A DNA stretch of 64,000 nucleotides from Paenibacillus sp. YYML68 (lineage in GTDB: Bacteria; Bacillota; Bacilli; Paenibacillales; NBRC-103111): contig NZ_BQYI01000001.1 in assembly GCF_027923405.1 (NCBI RefSeq), forward strand, positions 4,848,501 through 4,912,500, written 5' to 3'. Numbering within the stretch: position 1 is the stretch's first letter; each line of letters opens with the position of its first letter. A program made the position numbers and the translations under genes. The notes under the pieces are model-generated. The model was not told the origin of the DNA, made no database searches, and saw only the letters and a list, made by a program, of their open reading frames with translations. Positions 8,463-17,801 of the stretch are shown one piece after another.

Positions 8463-9989
8463 TTATACCAAATCGCCTATTAACGACTTCACCCACAGCT
8501 CCTGATGCAGCTTCACCCCCGTATCGGCCATCACCCGACTGAGCTCCTCTGCCCAGCTGCACATGGACTGCTGCACTCTAAGCCGTTCCGCCTCGGTCAT
8601 CCGCATACCTCGATGCACGTACTTCTTGTATACCTCCATATCCATATGCCAGGGTAAAAAAGCTTCCGGATACCGCCGCTGCAAGCCTTGTGCGATCACG
8701 AGACCACTCGGGTCCAAATCACCGGCATAATGAAACCGTACGTCAGGATGGCCTGACGTCAGCCAATCGAGCAGCTTCAACACGGCTGTCGTCGGCTGAC
8801 CGTTGCCGCAGATGATGACAATCGAAGCCTGCGAGCTCACATGACCTGAGGCTGCGGGGGCTCCTAACGAGGCGCGCAGCTCCCGAAGCGCAAGCGCATC
8901 GACGAGCTCGGCGAATACCGAAGGATTTTCGACCATGTACAGCTGCTGCAACCCCATCTCAACCCCTGTCCGCTCCGTCAGACGCTCTACCTGTCGCAAT
9001 GTAAGAACGCGCTCCTCACATTCTCCGAACAGACCGGGCGCACATAGCATCACCTGTGAGGACACATCATCGTCTGCCACACCTCCGCGTCGGTACCCTT
9101 CCCGAATCCAGATCGCCTGCGAGTCTTGTAGCTCCGCCGCCAGCTCCACAGCCGCATCCTCCTCCTCCATCGCATGACCCGAAAGGAAGCCGCTTACCGA
9201 CGTCAGCCCCCACCAGAACAACCGTCCGAGCGGCTGCTTCCAATCGAGCGCATGCGCATCACCGGTCACCTCCGCTGACAGAATCGGCAGCCGAACCGGA
9301 CTGGAGCCATCGGGTTGACCGATCACCTCGATGAGCGCAGCCAGGCAGTGGCGAAGACAATGACGAGCCTCCTCCGGCGACCTCGCGAACACGCGCCGCA
9401 GCGTGCGGGCACCCGGCGATGTGCCGTCCAAGAGCCCCTGCACCCAGCGCAGCAAGGGGGCTTTACCTTTACGAGCTGCACCGATACTCATGTTCTGGCT
9501 CGTGTTCATACTCACACTGCCGCTTAAGCTGTCGCAGCGACATTTACCGGAGCTACTGCCATCGCTACCGACGCTGTCTCCGTCGCCGATCGAATCAGCC
9601 AGCAGCATCAGCCCCGACTCCTCTAGCGCCGATGTCACGACCTGCGCCCACTCGGCCTCCTCCAGCTGCTGCTGCTCCTGCCGCGTGCGCACCGACTCGC
9701 CGCCGTTCAGCACGGTCAGCAGCTCAGCAACGGTGAGCGCGAAGCGACTCGCAAGCAGCTGCTGCTCGAACTTACGAATCGAATACCGCTTCGTCTCATT
9801 CGGCACAGGAACGCTATACGTCGCATAAAACTCGTCCAGCACGCGGCGTTCCTCTTCGGATAGGCTCACCAGCGTTACATACCCGCGAGCGCCCGCAGTC
9901 GATGAGCGGTACTGCCGCTCCAGCTGCGCGAGGAACCGTCGGAACTCAGGTCGTCCGAAGTAGCGCTGTACCGCCTCCAGCTCGCTCAC
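8463..9989 (-). CDS. jetD: Wadjet type II JetD, TOPRIM-type nuclease subunit
   Basis: A 508-residue member of the TIGR02679 (DUF3323 plus DUF2399) family. The start is a GTG at 9989 overlapping the jetC stop codon (GTGA). The C-terminal half has TOPRIM-like features: the conserved glutamate in VENPSVFAE, the strand-loop IIICGNGQPTT, and the acidic DxD in HYAGDLDPSGL. In Wadjet, JetD cuts plasmid DNA after the JetABC motor has extruded and sensed small circles; this comes from work on related systems. Residues about 135-172 form a low-complexity Ser/Gly/Asp segment with a CRC motif that looks like a linker or insertion. It is the last gene of the operon. Confidence 0.93.
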   Translation of the reverse strand: MSELEAVQRYFGRPEFRRFLAQLERQYRSSTAGARGYVTLVSLSEEERRVLDEFYATYSVPVPNETKRYSIRKFEQQLLASRFALTVAELLTVLNGGESVRTRQEQQQLEEAEWAQVVTSALEESGLMLLADSIGDGDSVGSDGSSSGKCRCDSLSGSVSMNTSQNMSIGAARKGKAPLLRWVQGLLDGTSPGARTLRRVFARSPEEARHCLRHCLAALIEVIGQPDGSSPVRLPILSAEVTGDAHALDWKQPLGRLFWWGLTSVSGFLSGHAMEEEDAAVELAAELQDSQAIWIREGYRRGGVADDDVSSQVMLCAPGLFGECEERVLTLRQVERLTERTGVEMGLQQLYMVENPSVFAELVDALALRELRASLGAPAASGHVSSQASIVIICGNGQPTTAVLKLLDWLTSGHPDVRFHYAGDLDPSGLVIAQGLQRRYPEAFLPWHMDMEVYKKYVHRGMRMTEAERLRVQQSMCSWAEELSRVMADTGVKLHQELWVKSLIGDLV

Positions 9990-12900
9990 TGCGCGTCCGC
10001 CCCTTCAGCTGCCGCCGCAATCGACTCCAGCCGTCTTCCATTCCAGCGGTAGCGGAATACGGTCACATAGCTCGCATCCTTCGGACGGTAGATCTCGCAG
10101 ATGCCGAGCTTCGGCACCGTATCGTAGCAGCCCCACAGCACCTGCGACGTCATCATGTAGTCGAAGTCCATCTCCGTCAGCAGACCGAACAGATCGCGGA
10201 TATTCTCATCATCGACTCCGGCGAACGCCTCGTCGAGCGAGATGATCTTCGGCGCATCCGGGCTCGCATCCGCATAACGGGAATACGTAGCCGCGAACAG
10301 AGGAATATACATCGACATCGCCTTCTCGCCGCCGCTCAGCACGTTGAAGCGCGCATCGGTCAGCTCGCGGTACTGCGTCTCCTCGCCCTTCTTGTAGCGC
10401 AGAGAGAACTGGAACCACGACCGGTAATCCAGCATGTCGTAAATATGCTTGCGCAGCGCCTCGCGCTCCTCAGCTGCTCCCTGCTTCGCCCACTGTACCC
10501 GCGAGCGGAAGTGTCCGACGAGCCGCTCCACCTCATCGTCATGCAGCAGATGCGCATCCTTGCGCAGCAGCGCGACCAGCTCGTCGCTGTTCAGCTCCGA
10601 CTCCGACTGAGCCGCCTTAGGCAGCCACTGCAGCTGCAGCTTCAGTCCGCTCGACGTATCGCGCTCAGCCATGAGCCGGTTCATCGTCTTCATCCACAGC
10701 TCCGCACGCTGAATGCGCTGACGGATCGACTTACCCACGCTTCGCAGTATAATCTCCTCGAACAACTCCCGATCCTTCTCACTTAACAGATTCTCCTGCT
10801 CGGTTAAAATATCGCTCATCTCGGCGAGCAGCGCCGCCGGCTTCTGCGGTCGCGTCCGGTCGCGCAGCGACATGAGCGTGATCCGACCATACTCGCTAAT
10901 CTCCTGCTCGAGCACATATTCGCCGAGCAGATGCTTGGCTGCATTGTATTGATCCTGCAGTACGCCGCTGAGCCGCTCGCGGTTCTGGCGAGAAGCAGAG
11001 GGCTCCAGCTGCGCGACGATCGCCTTGCAGGCGGAGAGCCATTCGGCGCGTTCGTCTCCGAGCGTCTGCCCCATGACCTCGGGCACAAGCTGCAAGCGCC
11101 ACTCCTCGCTGAACAGGCGCACGCGACGCGCAAGCTTGTCCGATGCCTCTTGCACCTGCGTCGAGAGTGCTGCCTTACGCTCCTGCAGCACACCGACCCG
11201 CTTCGCAAGCGCGACGAGATCGTCTGCCAGCTGCTTCTGCGCCGTCTGCAAGGCAACACGACGATCCTTCAGCCCGCTGATGCGGGCGTGCAGATCGCTG
11301 ATCCCGAGCTCCTCCATCAGCTTGCGCAGCTGATCGACCTTGACGCGCAGCGAGAGCAGCTTCTCAAGCAGCGTATCGCGATTCTCCTCCTCCAGCTCCA
11401 CGACCTCGGCATGAGACTTGGCCTCGTCCTCATACCGCTTCGCCTCCTCCGCCTTCTGGCGGTATTCTCGCCAGTCGGAGATGAGCGTCGAGACGCCGTC
11501 CATGTACGCGGCGAGCGACTGAACGGCCTCTTGCAGGTCGCGAAGCGTCTTCAGGCGCGACCAGTCCGCGCAGGCGGCGATGAGCGCCTGCTTCAGCTGC
11601 GACCAGTGCTGCTCCTTGCTGCGCAGCTGCTCGGCCATCCGATTCTCCTGCTCCAGCAGGAGCCGGAACCTCGCCGTCGCCTCATACTGCACGCCCCACG
11701 CCTTGCGAAGGGCTTCGTGGTAGCTATCCTTGATCGGGAACGCTGCCAGCTCGCTCTGCACAGCTGCGGCCTTCGCTTCCACTTCGCCGATACGCTCGCG
11801 CAAGCTAGCCAGCTCCGCCTCACACCGCTGCATCTCCTGCACGAGACGCGCAATCTCAGCCTGCTTGAACCGCTTCCGCGCTTCCTTGCCGATATATTGC
11901 GCCTGATGCGCTGTGCCGTCCACCTTCCCGACGACAGCGCCCAGCTGGTAATAATCCCGTCCGACGACCATCGCAGCCGCGTCCGTCGCAACGGTCTGCG
12001 GGCTGTAGCTCTCGCCCCATGCGAACGAGCGCAGCACTGCCTCAATCTGCTGCCCGGTCAGCCCACATTCCGGCGAAGGGAGCGGCTTCAGCATATCAGC
12101 CAGCGTGTAGCCCCAGTCGAGCGGCTGTGCGGTGATCCATACCTCTTCTGCGTCTCCCTGAAGCTGCACAGCCGCTTGCTGGCCGTCAGGCCGAATCCAC
12201 GCATCGAGTATGCCGCTCTGCAGCAGCGCATACTCGATGCTCGCCTGCTGCTCCGACCCGATATGCGCATGGAACTCGCACACCTCATATAGCGGCGCAC
12301 CGTAGCCCGGGGCGTACCGACTGCGCGTCCTTGCCCGCGCCTCTGTGCGCGCAGGCTCTGGCTCGCGCGACTGCTCCCAAGCGCGCTTCTCTGCAGCGAG
12401 CGCGGACAGCTCCGCCTCGAGCAGCTTCACCTGCTGCTGCAGCTCGAGTCTCGCAGTCGTCAGCTCCTGCCGCTGCTGCTCTGCCGCCTCGCGGGCAGGC
12501 TGCAGCACGGCATCGACCGCCTGCTGCTCGTACGACAGCCCACTGCTCGCGGCGAACATCGCCTGCACCGCCTGCTCGCTCAGCTGGAGCTGCCGCAGCG
12601 ACTGCTTCCATTCGAGCATGCGTTCCTTCCACGCGTGCAGCGCCGACTCGGACGCCTCCTCTGAATCGCGCATGTGCCGCTCGGCCTGGTCGCGCTCGGC
12701 GCGCATCGCGCCGAGCTGCTTGTCATACTCCGCGACGAGCACGCCCGCTTCGCGCTCCTGCTCGGCAAGCCGAATCGCAGCCTGCAGCTCGCTGCGGTGC
12801 GTCTCGGCATCCTTGCGCCATGCGGCTGCAAAGGCGACGTCCTCTGGCGGATCCGGACTCCAGTACTTCGCATAGACGCCGTGGTACCCGAACTCGATAT

Positions 12901-14170
12901 CGCCGGCCAAGCCTTCCAGCTCCTCGAGACCTTCCCTCTGCTGCTCCAGCAGCTCACCCTGCAGCTTACGCGCCTTCTCCGCTGCGAGCTCCGCATTCTC
13001 GCAGCTGCGCAGCGCCGCCGTCAGCCGCTTCTGCGCCTGATCGGCATACTGCTCCGTATCACGGTGCTGCTGCTCCGCCTGCTCCAGCTCCTTCTGCTTC
13101 TCCATCGCCTCGCTGCGGCCGAGCAGCTCGAGCTCCGTCTCGACCTCCAGCTGCTGCTCGCGCACGGCCTGCTGCTGCTGCTGGGCGTCTGTCTCCCCTT
13201 GCAGCGCACCATCCAGCTCCTTCGACAGAGACGACAGCTGCCGCTGCACCGTCTCCTGCTCTGCGCTCGCCGCCAGCAGCTGCTCGCCGCTCTGATACAA
13301 CAGGAACCGATTATATTGCTCATAGCTGCGATTCAGCTTCTCCAGCTCGTTGCGGTGCAGCTTCAGCTCCTCGAGCCGATCCGACAGCTGGTCCATATCC
13401 TCCATCACCTCGGACAACGGACGCAGCTCCTCCTCCTGCAGAGGCGGCAGTGCCTGCACGAGAATGTCGTATATAGCAGTCGGCTTCACGTCCTTGGACA
13501 GCTTCGGGCTGCGCAGCTGTACGAGCAGCTGCAGCAGGTCCGTATATGCCTCCTTGTCGTAGTAGCCGAACAGCGACCGGTTCACAAGATCCCGATACGC
13601 ACGCTGCTCCTGCACGACCTGTCCGCCCGCGCCGATCCGCTCCTCCAGCGTCTTGCGGTCGAGCGGATACTTCCCCTGTCCCTCCAGCTCGAGCACGCGG
13701 TCATACAGCCAGAAGTCATGATTGATACGCCGTCCGTCCTCCAGCACGAAGCCCCAGAAGCCGACCTGGGCCATGCCGCGCCGCGCCCGCAGACCAATAC
13801 CGATCGTCTTGTAGATGCCCTTGCCGGGATGGTAGAACTCCAGCCATAGGTAGCCTGTACGGTCGCTATGCTCCTCCTTGTCGCCGAGCAAATAATACTC
13901 AATCTTCCGATCCTTCGAGCCGAACGGATCGAGCCGATGCGGTCGCTTGTCACCATCCAGCACGAGCGGCACGAAGCTCTGCATCGTCACGGACTTACCT
14001 GCGCCGTTCGTTCCCCGCAGCACGAGGCGGCCTTCCTCGAGGCCGAACTCCTCCTCCTCGTAGAACCAGAAGTTCAAGATACCCGCCCGGTTCATCTGCC
14101 AGCGGTTACGTTCCTTCTGCTCCTCCTGCACGGCTTGTGCAGCCGTTTCTTCATGTATATATGAGTCCAT
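9986..14170 (-). CDS. jetC: Wadjet type II JetC, SMC-like ATPase
   Basis: About 1394 residues, TIGR02680 family. The N-terminus has a Walker A GTNGAGKS (near residue 56). Long Gln/Glu/Lys/Arg-rich coiled coils occupy most of the middle, with a hinge-like globular part around residues 610-760. The C-terminal head has the signature LSGGEKAMSMY and Walker B IISLDEAFAGVDD. It is the condensin/MukB-like loop-extruding motor of the defence complex. The start may be ATG 14170 or an overlapping GTG at 14173; both couple it to jetB, whose stop is 14170-14172. It overlaps jetD by 4 bp. Confidence 0.95.
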   Translation of the reverse strand: MDSYIHEETAAQAVQEEQKERNRWQMNRAGILNFWFYEEEEFGLEEGRLVLRGTNGAGKSVTMQSFVPLVLDGDKRPHRLDPFGSKDRKIEYYLLGDKEEHSDRTGYLWLEFYHPGKGIYKTIGIGLRARRGMAQVGFWGFVLEDGRRINHDFWLYDRVLELEGQGKYPLDRKTLEERIGAGGQVVQEQRAYRDLVNRSLFGYYDKEAYTDLLQLLVQLRSPKLSKDVKPTAIYDILVQALPPLQEEELRPLSEVMEDMDQLSDRLEELKLHRNELEKLNRSYEQYNRFLLYQSGEQLLAASAEQETVQRQLSSLSKELDGALQGETDAQQQQQAVREQQLEVETELELLGRSEAMEKQKELEQAEQQHRDTEQYADQAQKRLTAALRSCENAELAAEKARKLQGELLEQQREGLEELEGLAGDIEFGYHGVYAKYWSPDPPEDVAFAAAWRKDAETHRSELQAAIRLAEQEREAGVLVAEYDKQLGAMRAERDQAERHMRDSEEASESALHAWKERMLEWKQSLRQLQLSEQAVQAMFAASSGLSYEQQAVDAVLQPAREAAEQQRQELTTARLELQQQVKLLEAELSALAAEKRAWEQSREPEPARTEARARTRSRYAPGYGAPLYEVCEFHAHIGSEQQASIEYALLQSGILDAWIRPDGQQAAVQLQGDAEEVWITAQPLDWGYTLADMLKPLPSPECGLTGQQIEAVLRSFAWGESYSPQTVATDAAAMVVGRDYYQLGAVVGKVDGTAHQAQYIGKEARKRFKQAEIARLVQEMQRCEAELASLRERIGEVEAKAAAVQSELAAFPIKDSYHEALRKAWGVQYEATARFRLLLEQENRMAEQLRSKEQHWSQLKQALIAACADWSRLKTLRDLQEAVQSLAAYMDGVSTLISDWREYRQKAEEAKRYEDEAKSHAEVVELEEENRDTLLEKLLSLRVKVDQLRKLMEELGISDLHARISGLKDRRVALQTAQKQLADDLVALAKRVGVLQERKAALSTQVQEASDKLARRVRLFSEEWRLQLVPEVMGQTLGDERAEWLSACKAIVAQLEPSASRQNRERLSGVLQDQYNAAKHLLGEYVLEQEISEYGRITLMSLRDRTRPQKPAALLAEMSDILTEQENLLSEKDRELFEEIILRSVGKSIRQRIQRAELWMKTMNRLMAERDTSSGLKLQLQWLPKAAQSESELNSDELVALLRKDAHLLHDDEVERLVGHFRSRVQWAKQGAAEEREALRKHIYDMLDYRSWFQFSLRYKKGEETQYRELTDARFNVLSGGEKAMSMYIPLFAATYSRYADASPDAPKIISLDEAFAGVDDENIRDLFGLLTEMDFDYMMTSQVLWGCYDTVPKLGICEIYRPKDASYVTVFRYRWNGRRLESIAAAAEGADAQ

Positions 14171-15423
14171 CACGACGTTGCTCCCTCCTCCTCATCGAGC
14201 GAATAATCCGCATTCCATCTCGACACGACCGCCGACACGACGAACCGCTGTCTCGCTTCGCCGTCTCCGTCTTGTCCGAGCCAGCTGCCAAGCTTCCACT
14301 CTGTCATGTGCTGGGTCAGCAGGTCCGCCAGCTCGCCAAGCCCCATGCTCCGATGCTCCTTGCTCCAATAGTCGCTGTGCCGCTGCTGCAGCTTGTACAG
14401 CAACGCCTCAACATCGGTGCGCGTCAACTCAACCGTCCCTTGATCGGTCACATAGCAATCGTTGCGACCGATTGCTCGGCGCAGCTCCCCGGCGAACAGC
14501 AGCACGAGGTCGGAGATGGCGGCAGCGGTCGGGAACAAGCTGCATTCTCCAGTCAGCTCCGGGTAGAAGAAGAACAGTCCTTCCCGATAGCGGCTCCCTT
14601 CAAGTCCGAGCATGAATTGAAGATTGTCCATAATCGCTCGACGCTGCGTCACGACATAATACAGATCATCGCTGTGCCATTCCCGGTCGGCCACAGCGGG
14701 CTCGATAAGGAGACGCCGGTAGACGCGATGCCGTCTTTTGCGAAGCTCACCCTCTACTGTCTCCGGGTATACGACCTGCTCGTTGAAGTCTTCGAGCTTG
14801 CCGTACTGCTTCAGCTCCTTCGGGTAATACCGCAGCACATACCTAGCCGATGGCGAGCACTCGTACAGCACGTTCTTGTCCGTATGATGCGCCCAGTCGG
14901 TCTCATCGCCGTCGACGTGCACGAGCACGCCAAGCTGACGCAGCTTCTTCAAGGCACGCACCATCGACAGCCGCTGCTGGTAATTCTCCCAATCCATCTC
15001 AACGCCCGTAGCCTTCAGCTGCTCGCTCACCTGCTCGACGATGTCGGTCAGCACGAATTGATCGAGCTCCGTCTTCGACTCGAGATACCAGAGCGCGTAC
15101 GTGAACAGCGCATAGTCCCGCACATCGCGAAATTCCGGGAAGCCCATCCACGGCTCAGCTGCGAGCGGAGCCTTGTCCAGCTTCGCCATCGTGCGCGTCA
15201 GCAGCAGCACGAAGCCCGTGTACTCCGCGAACCAGTCGCGCAGCTCGGTGTACTGGTCCTTGATCCAGTAGAACAGCTCGGCATCGTCTTCCTTCGTAAT
15301 CCAGGGACGGTTCAGCAGCGCATGTGCGCACGCTCGGCGCCGCTCGTTCCACTGCTCCGCGTCGGCCTTCTTGTTCGAGCGCATACGCCGGATCGCATAG
15401 GAGGTCGTTCCGCCTCTAGCCAT
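14170..15423 (-). CDS. jetB: Wadjet type II JetB, kite/MukE-like subunit
   Basis: A 417-residue TIGR02678 (DUF2398) protein. The N-terminus RRRACAHALLNRPWITKEDD is characteristic, with winged-helix-like segments after it. ATG 15423 has GGAGGGA 7 nt upstream. In condensin-like defence complexes this subunit bridges JetA and JetC. It overlaps jetA by 8 bp and abuts jetC, consistent with translational coupling and stoichiometric assembly. Confidence 0.92.
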   Translation of the reverse strand: MARGGTTSYAIRRMRSNKKADAEQWNERRRACAHALLNRPWITKEDDAELFYWIKDQYTELRDWFAEYTGFVLLLTRTMAKLDKAPLAAEPWMGFPEFRDVRDYALFTYALWYLESKTELDQFVLTDIVEQVSEQLKATGVEMDWENYQQRLSMVRALKKLRQLGVLVHVDGDETDWAHHTDKNVLYECSPSARYVLRYYPKELKQYGKLEDFNEQVVYPETVEGELRKRRHRVYRRLLIEPAVADREWHSDDLYYVVTQRRAIMDNLQFMLGLEGSRYREGLFFFYPELTGECSLFPTAAAISDLVLLFAGELRRAIGRNDCYVTDQGTVELTRTDVEALLYKLQQRHSDYWSKEHRSMGLGELADLLTQHMTEWKLGSWLGQDGDGEARQRFVVSAVVSRWNADYSLDEEEGATS

Positions 15424-16924
15424 GCAGCGTCCCTCCTTCCGTCACCTCGATGGAATAGTTGAGCATGACCAGATCGCCATCCTGGCTCTGCAGCACCGCC
15501 TCGTCCTCCGGATCGTCCGGCAGCTTCACTGCGATCCGGTAGCCGTCGGCTGTCACGAACGATCTCGACGCCGTCGCCGTGCATCGTCCGATCCACTGCA
15601 GCAGCCGCATCCGCTCCTTGCCCTTCAGCATCGGCAGATCGGCAATCGCGGTCAAGCCGTATCCGCGCATCTGCTCGACGAATGCCCGCTCCTCAGCCAG
15701 CTGCGCCTCGACCTGCTCGCGGTACGCCTCCCGCTTCGCCGCATGGCTACGCATCGGCTCCGACGCCGAGCGCACGGACCGCTTGCGGCTGCGGGTGCGG
15801 ATGAGGCGCACATTGGGCGGCTCGTTCCACGTCGAGGCGTCCGCCCGCTCCGTCTCACGCGCATCGTGCCCTTGCAGGTGGCGCGTCGCGAACAGCCCGA
15901 ACGCATAGGCGGCCAGCCGATGCGCCTCCAACACATCGTCGAGCTCGGCGAAGCGGCGGCCGAGCGTCTCCAGATCGTTGCGACGACTAACGCCGCCTCG
16001 TCTGCGCTCCTGCAGCCGCACGGCGCTGCGGACGACCTTGGCGATCGCTTCCTTCGTCGCTTTTTCCAATAACGTTAATTCGCTCAGCTCACTGTCGCTT
16101 CCGATGAACCAGCGTCTAAGGTTGCTCCAGCCTTGGGAGAACTCCAGCCATAGCTCCTGCTCGGACTTGCCCTCCTCGAGTCGCGGCTTCCGCAGCTCGT
16201 CCGCCAGCACCTTCTCCAGATACAGGTCCCTCAGCCCGTCTCCGATGCGCAGCAGCTGTCCCTCGATCTTGTATGCGCTCCGCTGGAGGCTCTTGACGAA
16301 GTGCTGGAGGTAGTTGACGAGATTGTCCTTCAACGCAAGGAAGCCCTCGGTCGCCATCATCTCATCGGCCTGAATCGAATGAATGCTCGCGATGAAGTCC
16401 GCCGCATTATCATGCATCGTCTTGAAGGCGACGTACAGCTTCTCCCAATTGTGCAGCGCTTCACCCAGCTCGAACAGATCGGCCCGCTCCCGAATCTCAT
16501 GCACGCACGCGGCGATCGTATCGAAGTACGTCGTCTCGAGCGAGCCGCCGTATCCCTTCACCTTCTCCAGCGTCTCCAGCATCCGCTCAATCTCGATCGA
16601 GTACGGTGTGAGCAAGTACTGGCTCTTCTTGCGCATATATTCCTCAAGGGACAGCGCCCGACCGCCGTCATGGCGAGAAGCGAGGTTGCCCCAGTTCTTC
16701 AAGCTCTCCAGATCGGACATGCACTGCTCCAGCGTGTACCCGTCCAGCACACCGAACGCTAGTACACCCTCGTATATTTCCTCCGGTCGCAGCCAGTACT
16801 TCAACCGCTGGTACTCCAGATAGATGAATCGCATAATCGCTCGGTACCGCGCGACATTCGTCGCTGTCAAGTAGCTCAGCTCCGGCACAGCTCGCAGCCC
16901 GGCCGGCGTAACAATAGGTTCCAC
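15416..16924 (-). CDS. jetA: Wadjet type II JetA, kleisin-like subunit
   Basis: A 502-residue TIGR02677 (DUF2397) protein. The N-terminal motif SYLTATNVARYRAIMRFIY followed by LRPEEIYEGVL is typical. Long helical segments follow, as expected of a kleisin/MukF-like bridge between ATPase heads. The start is GTG at 16924 with GGAGGG 9 nt upstream. First gene of the four-gene operon. The TIGR02677-02680 set marks this as Wadjet type II rather than type I (DUF3375/DUF4194). Confidence 0.92.
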   Translation of the reverse strand: MEPIVTPAGLRAVPELSYLTATNVARYRAIMRFIYLEYQRLKYWLRPEEIYEGVLAFGVLDGYTLEQCMSDLESLKNWGNLASRHDGGRALSLEEYMRKKSQYLLTPYSIEIERMLETLEKVKGYGGSLETTYFDTIAACVHEIRERADLFELGEALHNWEKLYVAFKTMHDNAADFIASIHSIQADEMMATEGFLALKDNLVNYLQHFVKSLQRSAYKIEGQLLRIGDGLRDLYLEKVLADELRKPRLEEGKSEQELWLEFSQGWSNLRRWFIGSDSELSELTLLEKATKEAIAKVVRSAVRLQERRRGGVSRRNDLETLGRRFAELDDVLEAHRLAAYAFGLFATRHLQGHDARETERADASTWNEPPNVRLIRTRSRKRSVRSASEPMRSHAAKREAYREQVEAQLAEERAFVEQMRGYGLTAIADLPMLKGKERMRLLQWIGRCTATASRSFVTADGYRIAVKLPDDPEDEAVLQSQDGDLVMLNYSIEVTEGGTLHG

Positions 16925-17005
16925 GACGCTCCGCCCTCCTTTTTATCCTATTATTGTATCAAGCCTGCTAGGGGAAAGCGATCCCTAATTCATGTCATAT
17001 CATAG

Positions 17006-17042
17006 GAAAAAGACGCCGACCTGTCAGGTCAAGCGCCTCATG
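17006..17042 (-). terminator. Strong terminator after the response regulator gene
   Basis: On the minus strand a stem of about 12 pairs (AGGCGC...GACCT with AGGTC...GCGTCT, one bulged T) ends in TTTTT. It separates the two-component operon from jetA. Confidence 0.75.
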
Positions 17043-17077
17043 ATTCATGGTGAAATCTTATTGCCGCACGCGACCAA

Positions 17078-17719
17078 TCAAGGCTCCCGCGTCTCCTTCA
17101 GCAGACGGCTCGCCTCATGGCGGTCGGTGACCTGCAGCTTATTGAGAATTGTCGAGACGTAGTTCGCGACGGTCTTCGCGCTGATCATAAGACGAGCTGC
17201 AATCTGCGCGTTCGTCTCGCCCTCCGCGAGCCGCTCGAGAATGTCGAGCTCCCGTCGCGACAGCTCGGCGAGCGCCGGATGCTCCGTCGTGGCGGCAGCC
17301 TTCGGTGCGGAGAAATAGTACATCATCCGCGAGGCGATGTCTGAGCTGAACACAGCACCGCCGCTGCCAACGATCCGAATCGATTGCAGCAGCTCGGCCT
17401 CGTCGGCATCCTTGAGCACGTAGCCCTTCGCTCCTGCCCGCATCGCGGTGAATACAGACTGATCGTCCTCGAACATCGTCAGCACGAGCACCTCGATGTG
17501 CGGGTGCTTGTCCTTGATGAGCCTTGTCGCCTCGATTCCGTTCCTTCCCGGCATACGAATGTCCATCAGCAGCAGGTCTGGCTGCAACGCCGCCGCCAGC
17601 TCCAGCGCTTCATCACCGGATGACGCCTCTCCGACGATCTCCAGATCGTCAGTCGTGCTTAGCAGATTCCGCACCCCGCTGCGGAACAGCGGATGGTCGT
17701 CGGCGATTACGATTCTCAT
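17078..17719 (-). CDS. NarL/FixJ-family response regulator
   Basis: A 213-residue regulator. The receiver domain (residues 1-120) has the acidic pocket ADDHPLF, phospho-acceptor Asp in LLLMDIRMPG, the Thr of VLTMF and the Lys of YVLKDAD. The C-terminal LuxR-type helix-turn-helix is LSRRELDILERLAEGETNAQIA, then SAKTVANYVSTILNKLQV. It follows the kinase gene with an 82-bp gap, and the pair forms one two-component system. TTCCC/GGGAA half-sites at 20041-20125 are candidates for its binding site. Confidence 0.93.
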   Translation of the reverse strand: MRIVIADDHPLFRSGVRNLLSTTDDLEIVGEASSGDEALELAAALQPDLLLMDIRMPGRNGIEATRLIKDKHPHIEVLVLTMFEDDQSVFTAMRAGAKGYVLKDADEAELLQSIRIVGSGGAVFSSDIASRMMYYFSAPKAAATTEHPALAELSRRELDILERLAEGETNAQIAARLMISAKTVANYVSTILNKLQVTDRHEASRLLKETREP

Positions 17720-17801
17720 GCGCAGCAGCTCCCTTCTCTATGAAGTCTGATTCTGATCATACAGGTCGGACCCGTGCATTCCTCACAGGCCATGCCCACA
17801 G

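Noticed and set aside
9902..16823. Plus-strand frames of up to 450 codons across the Wadjet operon
   Set aside because: Low-complexity antisense shadows of GC-rich coiled-coil genes, without start sites or family motifs.
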